Assembly: GCF_004143485.2 (NCBI RefSeq)
Contig: NZ_ML974134.1
Location: forward strand, 181,262-245,261
Direction: 5' to 3'
Source: Halorussus amylolyticus
Lineage (GTDB): Archaea; Halobacteriota; Halobacteria; Halobacteriales; Haladaptataceae
DNA: 64,000 bases
How positions within the stretch are numbered: position 1 is the first letter of the stretch; every line of letters begins with the position of its first letter. The position numbers were made by a program, and so were the translations under genes. Positions 47,650 through 57,045 of the stretch are shown piece by piece. Below the pieces are notes generated by a model. That model searched no databases. It was not told the origin of the DNA and was given only the letters and a program-made list of their open reading frames with translations.

Positions 47650-49260
47650 GCACCGAGTACCGGTAAACACCATCGCCATGCCGTGTTCGTTCGCGGCTTC
47701 GATAACGTCGTCGTCGTTGACCGACCCGCCGGGCTGAACCACGGCCTCGACGCCCGCCTCGGCGGCGGCCTCGATGGCGTCGGGGAACGGGAAGAAGGCG
47801 TCGGACGCCATCACTGCGCCCTCGGCGGACTTACCCTCGGCGTCGGATTCGGCTTTCATCTTCGCAATCTCGACGGCATCGACTCGGCTGACCTGTCCCG
47901 CGCCGACGCCGACCGTCTCGGTGCCGGTGGCGAACAGGATGGCGTTCGACTTGACGTGCTTGATGGTCCGCCACGCGAACAGCATCGATTCGAGTTGGTC
48001 GTCCGTGGGTTCGGTCTCGGTCACGACTTCGAGGTCCTCGCGGGTCGGGGCTTGGAGGTCGCGCTCTTGGACCAAGGTTCCGCCGACGAGGTCGTTTTCG
48101 GTGGTCGTCTCCGTGATTTCGCCGAAGTCGCTCTCGTCGCCTGCATCGAGGACGCGGAGGTTCTTCTTCTCGCGAAGGGTCGCCAATGCGTCGTCGGTGT
48201 ACCCCGGTGCGACCACGACTTCTTTGAACGAGTCGATAATCTTCTCGGCGGTGGCGTCGTCGCACTTCCGATTCAGCGCGACGATTCCGCCGAACGCGCT
48301 CTTGGCGTCGGTCGAGAGCGCGCGGTCGTAGGCCTCGGCGAGCGACTCGGCGGTGGCGCATCCAGCGGGGTTGGTGTGCTTGATGACCGCGGCCGCGGGT
48401 CGGTCGAACTCCTTGACCAGATTCAGCGCGGCGTCGGCGTCGTTGTAGTTGTTGTACCCCATGCCCTTCGCGCCTTCGTTGAGTTGGGGCGCGGAGACGA
48501 CGCTCGCCTCCCTACTGCTCGCATCGGCGTAGAGCGCGGCGTCCTGGTGGGGGTTCTCGCCGTACCGGAGGTCGTCGGCCTGGTCGGCGGTCTCGACCCG
48601 GCGGGCGGGGAACGTCCCGTCGGTGTCGCCTTCGACTCGGACTTCGTTTGCCTCTTCGTCCACCTCGGCTTGGCCCTCCGCGAACCACTTGACTGCGCGG
48701 GGGTACGCCTTGAACTCGCCCTCGTAGAGCACTCGGTCCTTGAGCGAGTCGGCGTCGTCGCCCTCGTAAATCGGAACCGGCTCTTGGGTCACGATTGGTC
48801 CGCCGTCTACCTTCGACTCGACGACTTCGCCGTCGTCGTCGGTGGCGTCGGTGACGACGTGAACGGTGCATCCCGTGAGGGAGACGCCCGCGTCGAGCGC
48901 GTCGCCCCACGCGTCCATCCCGGGGAACGAGGGAAGCAGGGAGGGGTGGACGTTCAGCGTCGTGGGAGCCGAATCGAGGAACGCGTCAGAGAGGATTCGC
49001 ATGTAACCGTCGAGGCACACCAACTCGAAGTCGTAGTCGGCGAGCGCGTCGAGGACGCGTTTTTCGTGGTCGCGCCGACTCTCGTCGTCGCCGAGTTCCA
49101 CGACTTCGGTCGGAATGTCGCGCTCGGCCGCCGCGTCGAGGACGGGCGCGTCGGCGTCGGTGGTCAGTACGACTGCGAGTTCGCCACCGCCGGGCGTGAG
49201 GTCGGCGATGTGCAGGAGATTTCGACCGCGGTTGCCAGCGAGTCCGGCGATTCGCGTCAT
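47635..49260 (-). CDS. purH: fused GAR transformylase (PurN) and AICAR transformylase (PurH C-terminal domain)
   Basis: A 541-residue purine enzyme. Residues 1-190 are PurN-like: [37 protein letters not shown] and [14 protein letters not shown]. Residues 225-541 are the AICAR transformylase domain of Pur[34 protein letters not shown] and [16 protein letters not shown]. The methylglyoxal synthase-like IMP cyclohydrolase domain is absent, as expected in archaea, where PurO closes the ring. The two transformylases use the same formyl-folate donor. The last codons lie inside the third copy of a tandem repeat. Confidence 0.95.
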   Translation of the reverse strand: MTRIAGLAGNRGRNLLHIADLTPGGGELAVVLTTDADAPVLDAAAERDIPTEVVELGDDESRRDHEKRVLDALADYDFELVCLDGYMRILSDAFLDSAPTTLNVHPSLLPSFPGMDAWGDALDAGVSLTGCTVHVVTDATDDDGEVVESKVDGGPIVTQEPVPIYEGDDADSLKDRVLYEGEFKAYPRAVKWFAEGQAEVDEEANEVRVEGDTDGTFPARRVETADQADDLRYGENPHQDAALYADASSREASVVSAPQLNEGAKGMGYNNYNDADAALNLVKEFDRPAAAVIKHTNPAGCATAESLAEAYDRALSTDAKSAFGGIVALNRKCDDATAEKIIDSFKEVVVAPGYTDDALATLREKKNLRVLDAGDESDFGEITETTTENDLVGGTLVQERDLQAPTREDLEVVTETEPTDDQLESMLFAWRTIKHVKSNAILFATGTETVGVGAGQVSRVDAVEIAKMKAESDAEGKSAEGAVMASDAFFPFPDAIEAAAEAGVEAVVQPGGSVNDDDVIEAANEHGMAMVFTGTRCFRHD

Positions 49261-49428
49261 ACCTCCACGACCGCCCGCCCCGGCAAAAGGAGTTGCGGTT
49301 CCAAATCAGAGAGTATCCATTTCCTTGCATAGGATGCCCGGTTCGAGCGCGAGTATCCGACCACACTATGCACGCCCGTGTGGCTTCCGACCGACACGCT
49401 TTTTGCCCGCGCCCGGACAGTCACGCGT

Positions 49429-50817
49429 ATGAACTCTCTCTACGCAGTATCGCCGCTCGACGGTCGATACGCCGGGCGGACCGAACCCCTGCGCGAGTAC
49501 GCCAGCGAGGCCGCGCTCATGCGCGCCCGCGTGCGAGTCGAAGTAGAGTATCTGGTCGCGCTCGCCGACCTCGACACCACGCCGCTCGAAATCGGCGAGC
49601 GCCACCGCGAGTACCTCCGGACGCTCTACGAGGAGTTCGACGAGTCGGACGCCGAACTGATAAAGCAAATCGAGACCGAGGGGTACGGCGAGTACGACGC
49701 CACGAACCACGACGTGAAGGCGGTCGAGTACTTCGTTCGCGAACGCATCGCCGACCCCAAGCTTGCCCACGCGATTCCGTGGATTCACTTCGCGCTGACG
49801 AGCGAAGACGTGAACAATCTCGCGTACCGCCTGTTGGTGAAAGGCGGGGTCGAGAACGTCCTCTTGCCGAAACTCGAACGCCTTCGGACCGAACTCGCCG
49901 AACTGGCTCGCGAGTACCGCGATGTACCGATGCTCGCCCGGACCCACGGCCAGCCAGCGACTCCCACGACGTTCGGCAAGGAGATGGCCGTCTTCGCATC
50001 GCGACTCGGCCGGGCAATTGGGCGCGTGAAGGACGCCCGCGACGGCCTCCAAGGAAAGCTCGCGGGCGCGTCGGGCACCTACGCCGCCCACGTCGCGGCC
50101 TACCCGGACGTGGACTGGCCGGAGTTCGCCGACTCGTTCGTCGCGGATCTCGGACTCGAACGGGCACCCCTGACTACGCAGGTCAACCCCTGTGACGACC
50201 TCGCGGAACTGTTCGACGCGCTCCGGGGCGCGAACAACGTCCTGCTCGACTTGGACCGGGACGCGTGGCGCTACGTCAGCGACCGCTACCTCGGACAGGA
50301 CGCCGCGAAGGGAGAGACCGGGTCCTCGACGATGCCCCACAAGGTCAACCCCATCGACTTCGAGAACTCCGAAGGAAATCTCTCGAAGGCGAACTCCGAC
50401 CTCGTGTTCCTCGGCGACTACGTCACCGAGTCCCGACTCCAGCGCGACCTCTCGGACTCGACGGTCAAACGGAATATCGGGGCCGCCTTCGCCTACTGCC
50501 TGCTCGGCTACGTCAAACTACAGGCCGGACTCGGCAAGGTCGTCCCGAACGAGCAGGTCATGCGCGACGAACTCGACGCCACGCCCGAAATCATCGGCGA
50601 GGCGGTCCAGACCATCCTCCGGCGCGAGGGCCACGACGACGCCTACGAGCGCGTCAAAGACCTGACTCGGGGCCAGCGCGTCACCCTCGACGACTTCCGG
50701 GACCTGTTCGAAGACCTCGACGTGGACGACGAGACGCGCGAAGAACTGTTGGCGTTGACGCCCGCTGGCTACACCGGGGTCGCGAGCGAGATGGTGGACG
50801 AACTCGGCGCGGAGTAG
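49429..50817 (+). CDS. purB: adenylosuccinate lyase
   Basis: A 462-residue fumarase/aspartase superfamily lyase acting twice in purine synthesis (SAICAR to AICAR, adenylosuccinate to AMP). SPLDGRYAGRTEPL is the N-terminal signature, ARTHGQPATPTTFGKE the catalytic His region and GSSTMPHKVNPIDFENSEGN the lyase signature loop. It is divergent from purH, 168 bases away. The frame is open from 49378, but ATG 49429 (MNSLYAVSPLDGRYAG) is clearly the start. Confidence 0.96.
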   Translation: MNSLYAVSPLDGRYAGRTEPLREYASEAALMRARVRVEVEYLVALADLDTTPLEIGERHREYLRTLYEEFDESDAELIKQIETEGYGEYDATNHDVKAVEYFVRERIADPKLAHAIPWIHFALTSEDVNNLAYRLLVKGGVENVLLPKLERLRTELAELAREYRDVPMLARTHGQPATPTTFGKEMAVFASRLGRAIGRVKDARDGLQGKLAGASGTYAAHVAAYPDVDWPEFADSFVADLGLERAPLTTQVNPCDDLAELFDALRGANNVLLDLDRDAWRYVSDRYLGQDAAKGETGSSTMPHKVNPIDFENSEGNLSKANSDLVFLGDYVTESRLQRDLSDSTVKRNIGAAFAYCLLGYVKLQAGLGKVVPNEQVMRDELDATPEIIGEAVQTILRREGHDDAYERVKDLTRGQRVTLDDFRDLFEDLDVDDETREELLALTPAGYTGVASEMVDELGAE

Positions 50818-50854
50818 GTTCGCCGGATTCCCGCCGGTAAGATTTCGACTTGCG

Positions 50855-50950
50855 GTTCGGCGCGCGAGAAACGCGCGAGGGATGAGGACCGCAACGGAGC
50901 GAAGCGGAGTGAGTAACGCAGGAGGCTGGGGAGGGTCGAGGTGCGGTTTC
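50855..50950. repeat. dispersed inverted-repeat element, partial copy 4
   Basis: A fragment matching the right half of the 3428-3740 and 29599-29995 elements (CGCGCGAGGGATGAGGACCG, GGCTGGGGAGGG, GGTGCGGTTTC). It lacks the CTAGCTAC terminus, so it is probably a decayed copy. Confidence 0.6.
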
Positions 50951-50968
50951 ATTGGCTCAAGTGATTGC

Positions 50969-51040
50969 TCACAGCCCCGACTGTTTTCACAGCCCCGACT
51001 ATTCTCACAACTTCGACTGTTCTCCCAATACCGACTGTTC
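50969..51040. repeat. imperfect 18-bp tandem repeat, four copies
   Basis: Four 18-base units starting at 50969, 50987, 51005 and 51023 share the core CCGACTGTTC (minor differences per copy; the third has TTCGACTGTT). It lies in the 3' gap after purB and the convergent secreted-protein gene. No function is apparent. Confidence 0.85.
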
Positions 51041-51120
51041 GCAGTCAATAGTCTCTACTCCAATCGACCGTCAAATTCGAATGCTGAACTCACAAACCGG
51101 GTCTCCGAATCCACTTCAAC

Positions 51121-52161
51121 TCAGTAGTACACGTCGACGTGGAAGGTGTGTTTCAGGCTGTGGGTGTCCGAGGAGTACCAGTTACTCTTCTCGAACTCGC
51201 CCTCCGCGACGAGGTCCATCAGGTCGTGATAGCCGCTCCCCGCCGCCTGTTGGTCGAGCCACGTCGAACTGCCGGGCTTCATCCCGTTGGTGTTCTGGCG
51301 GGCGTCGGTCATGTTGAACTCCTCGCTCCACTTCGCGTAGTTGCCGCTCGGACTCGACTCGTCGATGGTCGTGACCGCGGGCTGGGTGTACTGCCAGCCG
51401 AGGCTCGCGCTGCTCGTGCCGATGGAGACGCTGATGCTCTGGCTCCCGTCGTTGGTGCCGAGCGGGTCCCACCCGTGGAGGTCCGCCCCGCCCATGCTGT
51501 TTTCGCGCCAGTCGTGCATCGGATAGCCGACGTTGTTCTCCCAGTCGGAGTCGTACTTCTGGACGCCGGGCTCCATCACGAAGACGTGCTTGATGCCGTA
51601 CGCGTCCTGCGCGGCGTCGCCGTCGTCTTCGAGTTCGTTCAGGTCGAAGTTGTTGGTGACACAGCCGTACGGCTCCTCGCAGAAGTCGGCTTCGTCGTGG
51701 AGAATCATGTCCCACGACCCGGCTTGGGCGGTCACGTCGTCGGTCCCGGCGGTGTCGCCGCGCTCGAAGGCCTCCGCTCGACTCGAAACCCGGTCGTGAA
51801 GCCGACCCACCGAGTTGGCGTCGCCCGCGATGCCGGTGTACTGGTGGGGAACGCCGTTCTCGTCGATTCGGTACGCGTACGACACGACGGTTCCGTCCTC
51901 GGGGTCGGGGGTCGAGCGCGCGGGCGGGGCTTCGAGGTCGCCGCCGCGGTCGTTGAACTCCGCGAGCGCGCCCTTTCGGACTTCCTCGATGTGTTTGGTT
52001 CCGACTCCGTTTCCGAATCGACCTTTCGCGACGTGGACGTCGCTCTGTGCCGGACCGCGGGCGCTCACCGTACTCGTGAACGCGCCAGCCGAAAGCGCGA
52101 CGCCGGTCGCGCGCAAAAAGCTTCGTCGGTCGGTGCCAGTCGTGCGTTGGTCGTCCGTCAT
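51121..52161 (-). CDS. Tat-exported protein of unknown function (346 aa)
   Basis: A secreted protein. The N-terminus DRRSFLRATGVALSAGAFTS is a clear Tat signal with cleavage expected after VSARG. The mature part (about 310 residues) is acidic and rich in Gly, Asp, Ser, Trp and Tyr, with a Cys pair in DFCEEPYGCVTNN, and ends in aromatic, strand-like LKHTFHVDVYY. Acidic secreted haloarchaeal proteins of this style include halocins and surface enzymes, but no family is recognised here. ATG 52161 follows an AT-rich stretch (52180-52200), which may be the promoter. Confidence 0.75.
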   Translation of the reverse strand: MTDDQRTTGTDRRSFLRATGVALSAGAFTSTVSARGPAQSDVHVAKGRFGNGVGTKHIEEVRKGALAEFNDRGGDLEAPPARSTPDPEDGTVVSYAYRIDENGVPHQYTGIAGDANSVGRLHDRVSSRAEAFERGDTAGTDDVTAQAGSWDMILHDEADFCEEPYGCVTNNFDLNELEDDGDAAQDAYGIKHVFVMEPGVQKYDSDWENNVGYPMHDWRENSMGGADLHGWDPLGTNDGSQSISVSIGTSSASLGWQYTQPAVTTIDESSPSGNYAKWSEEFNMTDARQNTNGMKPGSSTWLDQQAAGSGYHDLMDLVAEGEFEKSNWYSSDTHSLKHTFHVDVYY

Positions 52162-52247
52162 GACGGCTAGGAATCAAACTACTCTAACTTATATTTAATT
52201 ATTAGAAAGAGGAAAATTACTGGCGGCGATGCCTCCGAACAGTTCCG

Positions 52248-53330
52248 TCACGCGAGCAGGCGCGCGAGCGAGGCGGTCACCGCCTCGCTCGCGCGCTCGA
52301 CTTCCGCGACCGGGACGTACTCGCGCGGCGAGTGGGCGACCGCGCCCTCGTCGTCGGCGAGCGACCCCGGCCCGAACACCACGGTCGGCGCAATCGGCGC
52401 GAAGTACGACGCTTCGGTCGCGGCGTAGAACGGCCGCACGTCGCCGCCGCTCGCGTCCCGGAGCGCCCGGACCACCTCGGCGCTTTCGGACGTCTCGAAC
52501 GCCTCCAGAAACGGCATCTTCCACTCCGGGAGGGTGACCTCGACGCCCACGTCGTCGGGCGCGTGGCTCCGAAGGTGGTCTTCCAGCGCGTCCCGGAACC
52601 CCCTCGCGGATTCGGGCGGGACGCTCCGGCGGTCCACCACGACCGAACACTCCGCAGGCACCTGATTCGCGGTGTCGCCGCCCTCGATTGTGGTCGGCGT
52701 CAGGGTGGGCGCACCGAGCAGGTCCGTCGGGTCCGGCGTGTCCTCGCGGTCGCCGAAGGTGTCGAACGCCGCGAGCAGGTCCCCGGCCGCCCGGACCGCG
52801 TTGACTCCCGATTCGGGTTCGGCGGCGTGGGCGTTCGACCCCGAGACCTCGACGGTCGCCTGAAATCGCCCTTTGGCGGCGTTGCACACGTCGAGTTCGG
52901 TGGGTTCGCCCACGATGAACGCGTCGGGTTCGGGGTCGAAGTCGAGCGCGCGCGCCCCGGCCGTAGCCGTCTCCTCGTCGGGCGTGACCGCGAGCGTGAC
53001 CCGGCCGCGCTCGGGGTCGGTCGCCAGAAACGCCCCCACGAACGCGGCGAGCGGTCCCTTCGCGTCGCACGACCCGCGACCGCGAATCACGTCCCCGTCG
53101 CGCGAGAACGCGACGTGGGGCGGCACGGTGTCGATGTGGGTGTTGAGGACGACGTGCGGCCCCGCCCGGTCGGAGTCCCGGACCGCGATGGTGTTCCCGG
53201 CGTCGTCCACGTGCACGTCGATTCCCGCCGAGTCGATGGTGTCCACGAGCAGGTCGCGCATCTCCGTCACGTCCTCGTGTGAGGGCGTCCGCACTGCGTC
53301 TTCGAGGAATTCGATAGGGTCGAAGCTCAC
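52248..53330 (-). CDS. dapE: succinyl-diaminopimelate desuccinylase (M20 family)
   Basis: A 360-residue zinc amidohydrolase of the M20 family, last gene of the lysine operon. Metal and catalytic residues follow in order: LNTHIDTVPP, GRGSCDAKGPLAAF, VTPDEETATAG, IVGEPTELDVC and VAHSPREYVPV. In the succinylase pathway it frees LL-diaminopimelate. It could also act as an ArgE/LysK-type deacetylase, but its place after dapF with a four-base overlap makes DapE the clear choice. Confidence 0.92.
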   Translation of the reverse strand: MSFDPIEFLEDAVRTPSHEDVTEMRDLLVDTIDSAGIDVHVDDAGNTIAVRDSDRAGPHVVLNTHIDTVPPHVAFSRDGDVIRGRGSCDAKGPLAAFVGAFLATDPERGRVTLAVTPDEETATAGARALDFDPEPDAFIVGEPTELDVCNAAKGRFQATVEVSGSNAHAAEPESGVNAVRAAGDLLAAFDTFGDREDTPDPTDLLGAPTLTPTTIEGGDTANQVPAECSVVVDRRSVPPESARGFRDALEDHLRSHAPDDVGVEVTLPEWKMPFLEAFETSESAEVVRALRDASGGDVRPFYAATEASYFAPIAPTVVFGPGSLADDEGAVAHSPREYVPVAEVERASEAVTASLARLLA

Positions 53331-54169
53331 GCCTGACCCACCCGTCGCGGTTCAGGCGACGACCCGACTTCGCCCTCGAACTCCCGGACGGTCGGGCCGG
53401 TCAGGGTCGCGCCGTCGCCGAGCGTCACGTCGAGGCGACCGCCCGGCGGATGCACCGCGACCGAGTCGTCGTCGAGTCGGCCGAGTTTCCGTGCGACTGC
53501 GGCGATGGCGACCGCGCCAGTGCCACACGACCGCGTCTCGCCCTCGACGCCGCGCTCGAAGGTTCGCTGGTCGAACCCGCCGTCGAGTCGGGGCGACGCG
53601 AGGTTGACGTTCGCGCCCTCGGGGAACGCGTCGGCGCTCCGAATCGCGGGCGCTATCGCTTCGAGGTCGATTTCGTCCACGTCCTCGACGAAGGCAACGG
53701 CGTGCGGGACGCCGGTGTTGACCGCGGTCACCTCGAACCCCTCGACCGTCTCGGTCACGAGGGGTTCCTCGCGCGCGACCGGCACCGCGTCGGGCGCGAA
53801 GGTGGGCTCGCCCATCTCGATGGTGACTTCGTCGCCGTCGATTTCGGCCCGGCGGGTGCCCGCCTGCGTGTCGAGCATGATTTCGTCCGCCCCGGTCCGT
53901 TCGGCCGCCCACTTCGCGGCGCACCGCGCGCCGTTGCCGCACATCGCGGCGGTCGAACCGTCGGGCTGAACCAGCGTCATCACGGCTCTCGGGGGCGAGA
54001 ACCGACCTTCGAGCGCGAGGAAGAGGACGCCGTCCGCGCCCACGCCGTCGGGGGCCTGCGGGTCGCAGACCGCCCGCGCGAACGCCGTCCTGTCGGGGAC
54101 GTACTCGTCCGCGTCTACGATTACGAAGTCGTTGCCGGTGCCGTGGTACTTCTGGTACTGGATGGTCAT
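53327..54169 (-). CDS. dapF: diaminopimelate epimerase
   Basis: A 280-residue PLP-independent epimerase converting LL- to meso-diaminopimelate. The two catalytic cysteines are in MCGNGARCAAKW and in TRSCGTGAVAIAAVA. The N-terminal KYHGTGNDFVIVD is the family signature. Stop and start overlap dapE and lysA by four bases each, so translation is coupled along the operon. Confidence 0.96.
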   Translation of the reverse strand: MTIQYQKYHGTGNDFVIVDADEYVPDRTAFARAVCDPQAPDGVGADGVLFLALEGRFSPPRAVMTLVQPDGSTAAMCGNGARCAAKWAAERTGADEIMLDTQAGTRRAEIDGDEVTIEMGEPTFAPDAVPVAREEPLVTETVEGFEVTAVNTGVPHAVAFVEDVDEIDLEAIAPAIRSADAFPEGANVNLASPRLDGGFDQRTFERGVEGETRSCGTGAVAIAAVARKLGRLDDDSVAVHPPGGRLDVTLGDGATLTGPTVREFEGEVGSSPEPRRVGQA

Positions 54170-55410
54170 CGTCGCTCCTCTACTGCCGTTACGTCCGCCA
54201 TCGTTTCGCGCCGCCGCGCCGGAGTCGCCGAATCGTCGGCCAGGACGACCGACGCCGGGCGGGGGCGGGAGTTGTACTGGCTCGCCATCTCGTAGCCGTA
54301 GGCTCCGGCGTTGCCGATGGCGAGCAGGTCGCCGCGCTCGGGGGCCGGAAGGTCGTGTTCGCCGAATGTGTCCGAACTCTCACAGACCGGGCCGACGACT
54401 GTGACCTCTCGGGTCGGGCGGTCCTCCCATTCGTCCGAGAGGCTCCGAATCTCGTGATGGGCGTCGTAAATCGCGGGCCGCGCGAGGTCGGTCATCCCCG
54501 CGCCGACGCCCACGACGGTCGCGCCGGGAGCCTCCTTGACCGTGTTGACTCGCGTGAGCAGGACCCCGGCGTCCGCGACGAGGTAGCGACCGGGTTCGAC
54601 CGCGAGGGTGGCGTCGATACTGCCCACCGCTTCGCGGGTCGCCTCGGCCACTGCGTCGAGGTTGAGGGGGTCCTCGTCCGGAGAATAGGGAACGCCGAAG
54701 CCGCCGCCTATATCGACGAATTCGAGGTCGATGCCACGATGGGCGACCTCGCGCGCGAGGTCGCCCATCCGCGAGACGAGTTCGCGGTGCGCCGAGAGGT
54801 CTTCGCCCGAGATGCCGCTTCCGGCGTGGGCGTGGATGCCCACGACATCGAAGTCCTCTCGGGCCGAATCGAGCAGGTCCGGAACGTCGTCGTAGGGCAC
54901 GCCGAACTTCGCGTCCGCGCCGGTCGCCACCTTCTCGTGGTGGCCCGCGCCGACGCCGGGATTGACGCGGATACAGAGTCGGCCGTCGTAGCCGCGCTCC
55001 GCGAGTCGGTCCACGGTATCGGCCGCGCCCGCGGTGAACGTGAGTTCGGGCCGGTCGGCCGCGAGTTCGACCGCGCGGTCGAGGTCGCCGTCCGGCGGAT
55101 TGACCGCGGTGTACTGGACGTGTTCGGGCGGAACCTCGGCGTCGAGCGCGCGCTGGAGTTCGCCCGGAGATGCGCATTCGATGCCCGCACCCTCGTCGGC
55201 GAGGGCCTGGAGGACCGGCCGGACGGTGTTTGCCTTCGCGGCGTAGTGAACGTCCGCGTCGGGGAACGCCCGGGCCATCCGGCGGTAGTTCTCGCGCACG
55301 CGGTCCAAATCGAGGACGTACAGCGGTGTGTCGTACTCGTCGGCGAGCGAGTCGAGTCGGTCGGCGGGCCAGTCGGCGAGTCGTCGGACGGGTGGATTGT
55401 CAGCGTTCAT
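54166..55410 (-). CDS. lysA: diaminopimelate decarboxylase
   Basis: A 414-residue PLP enzyme making lysine from meso-diaminopimelate. The PLP lysine is in VHYAAKANTVRPVLQAL, the glycine loop in VDIGGGFGVPYSPDEDP, the phosphate-binding EPGRYLVADAGVLL, and the dimer-contributed cysteine motif in GPVCESSDTFGEHDL. The end NAGAYGYEMASQYNSRPRPA is typical. It follows dapD by three bases and overlaps dapF. Confidence 0.96.
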   Translation of the reverse strand: MNADNPPVRRLADWPADRLDSLADEYDTPLYVLDLDRVRENYRRMARAFPDADVHYAAKANTVRPVLQALADEGAGIECASPGELQRALDAEVPPEHVQYTAVNPPDGDLDRAVELAADRPELTFTAGAADTVDRLAERGYDGRLCIRVNPGVGAGHHEKVATGADAKFGVPYDDVPDLLDSAREDFDVVGIHAHAGSGISGEDLSAHRELVSRMGDLAREVAHRGIDLEFVDIGGGFGVPYSPDEDPLNLDAVAEATREAVGSIDATLAVEPGRYLVADAGVLLTRVNTVKEAPGATVVGVGAGMTDLARPAIYDAHHEIRSLSDEWEDRPTREVTVVGPVCESSDTFGEHDLPAPERGDLLAIGNAGAYGYEMASQYNSRPRPASVVLADDSATPARRRETMADVTAVEERR

Positions 55411-55413
55411 GGA

Positions 55414-56247
55414 TTACTCCCGGAGCGCGTCCTCTCGTTCGACGCCCTCCAGCGTGGTCTCTTGTACGTCCATTGCGACGACCGCGGGCTTGAAAGCTCC
55501 GCCGTCGAACAGGTCGTGGTCGCCGACCGACGACTCCACGAACCGGGTGAACGCCCGGCGGTTCGGCGGGAGGTGGCCGTAGACGACTTCCTCCTCCACG
55601 AGGTCGTAGACCGGGATTCGGGGCGTGAGCAGGGTGTTTTCGGCGACGACGGAGTTCTCGCCCACGACGAATCCCGAGGTCACGCGGCACCCCGCGCCGA
55701 GCGACGCGCCGTCCTCGACCACGACGGGCGCGCCCTCCACGGGTTCGAGGACGCCGCCGATGAGGGTGTTCGCGCCCAGTTTCACGTCTGCGCCGATTTG
55801 GGCGCACGACCCGACCGTGTCGCACGAATCGATGAGCGTCCGGTCGCCGACGTACGCGCCGATGTTGACGAAACTCGGACTCATCATGATGCAGTCCTCG
55901 CCGAGGTAGCTCCCCGGCCGGAGGACGGTGCCGTCGGGCGTGTTTCGGGTGCCGCGCTCGCCCAAATCGTCGGTCCGCCGGAGCGGAAGCACGTCGTAGT
56001 AGGTCGTACCGCCGTACTCGCGGCCTTCGGTCTCGCGCAGGCCGAAGTTCAGGAGGATTCCGCGCTTGACCCACGCGTTGGCCTCCCACTCGTCACCTCG
56101 CTTCTCGGCGGCCCGAATCTCGCCAGATTCGAGCGCGTCGAGAAACGCGTCGAGCGCGTCGTACTCCTCGCGTCCTGCGCTTTCGGCGGACACGTCGCCC
56201 GCGTCGTATCGGTGCCACAGTTCTTCGATTTGTGTTTCCAGACTCAT
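55414..56247 (-). CDS. dapD: tetrahydrodipicolinate N-succinyltransferase
   Basis: A 277-residue acyltransferase with a left-handed beta-helix of hexapeptide repeats (about residues 120-225: SPSFVNIGAYVGDRTLID, GANTLIGGVLEPVEGAP and VGENSVVAENTLL). It commits the operon to the succinylase variant of the diaminopimelate route. The ATG at 56247 (MSLETQIEELWHRYDAG) overlaps dapB by four bases; a longer frame to 56307 is excluded for that reason. Confidence 0.94.
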   Translation of the reverse strand: MSLETQIEELWHRYDAGDVSAESAGREEYDALDAFLDALESGEIRAAEKRGDEWEANAWVKRGILLNFGLRETEGREYGGTTYYDVLPLRRTDDLGERGTRNTPDGTVLRPGSYLGEDCIMMSPSFVNIGAYVGDRTLIDSCDTVGSCAQIGADVKLGANTLIGGVLEPVEGAPVVVEDGASLGAGCRVTSGFVVGENSVVAENTLLTPRIPVYDLVEEEVVYGHLPPNRRAFTRFVESSVGDHDLFDGGAFKPAVVAMDVQETTLEGVEREDALRE

Positions 56248-57020
56248 CGTTCTGCCTCCACTACGTCCGCAAAGTCGTACCAGCCCGGTTCTCGGTCCGC
56301 GAGCCACACCGCGGCGTCGAGCGCGCCCTCGGCGAAGACGCCGCGGTCCTCCGCGCGGTGGGTGAGTCGGACCTCCTCGTGGTTGCCCGCGAGCAGGACC
56401 TCGTGTTCGCCCGTGATGGTGCCCGCCCGACGCGAGTGGACGCCGATTTCGCTCGCCTCTCGCGGAGCCTCGCCCTCGCGCCCGTGGACGAGGCTGGCGT
56501 CTTCACGCCCTTGTTCAATCGTCTCCAGAATCGTCTTCGCGGTCCCGCTCGGCGCGTCGCGCTTCCGATTGTGGTGAGTCTCGGTGACCTCCACGTCGTA
56601 GCCCGGTAAGGCCCCAATTGCCGACTCGACCGCCGACAGCAGGGCTTGGACGCCGCGCCCGAAGTTCGACGCCTTCAGGATTGGCGCGTACTCGGCGAGT
56701 TCGCGGAGGGATGCCTCACTCGCGTCGTCGAATCCAGTGGTTCCGACCACGCTAGCGACACCCGCCTCGGTCGCGACCGCGACGTAGTTCTGACTGCTCG
56801 CTGGCCCGGTGAAGTCCACGACTGCATCGGGGTCGCGCTCGGCCAGCAGTCGGTCGAACTCCCGAGCGGGTTCGACCGGAACTCCGGCGACTTCTGCGCC
56901 CTCTTCGGGGTCACGATTGACTGCGAACGCGACTTCCACATCGTCGCGCGCGCTGGCGGCGTCGATGACCGCCCGGCCCATTTGTCCGGTCGCCCCCGTG
57001 ACGCCGACGGCGACGGTCAT
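56244..57020 (-). CDS. dapB: 4-hydroxy-tetrahydrodipicolinate reductase
   Basis: A 258-residue NAD(P)H-dependent reductase. The Rossmann motif is VGVTGATGQMGRAVID, the substrate motif ETHHNRKRDAPSGTAKTI with the catalytic His and Lys, and VVDFTGPASSQN lies at the nucleotide site. It follows dapA by 25 bases and overlaps dapD by four bases. Confidence 0.96.
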   Translation of the reverse strand: MTVAVGVTGATGQMGRAVIDAASARDDVEVAFAVNRDPEEGAEVAGVPVEPAREFDRLLAERDPDAVVDFTGPASSQNYVAVATEAGVASVVGTTGFDDASEASLRELAEYAPILKASNFGRGVQALLSAVESAIGALPGYDVEVTETHHNRKRDAPSGTAKTILETIEQGREDASLVHGREGEAPREASEIGVHSRRAGTITGEHEVLLAGNHEEVRLTHRAEDRGVFAEGALDAAVWLADREPGWYDFADVVEAER

Positions 57021-57045
57021 GGGTGATTCTCACTCGCGTGTGCGC

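Larger units (their letters stand above)
50818..51120. other. intergenic region with partial repeat element and 18-bp tandem repeat
   Basis: A 303-base gap between convergent genes with no credible gene. The first part (about 50855-50950) is a fragment of the dispersed inverted-repeat element (blocks CGCGCGAGGGATGAGGACCG, GAGGCTGGGGAGGGT, AGGTGCGGTTTC). An imperfect 18-bp tandem repeat follows at 50969-51040. Confidence 0.6.

Noticed and set aside
50518-51048. Minus-strand frame encoding repeated CENSRG-like units at the 18-bp repeats
   Set aside because: The peptide repeat is just the DNA repeat translated, and the rest of the frame is antisense to purB.
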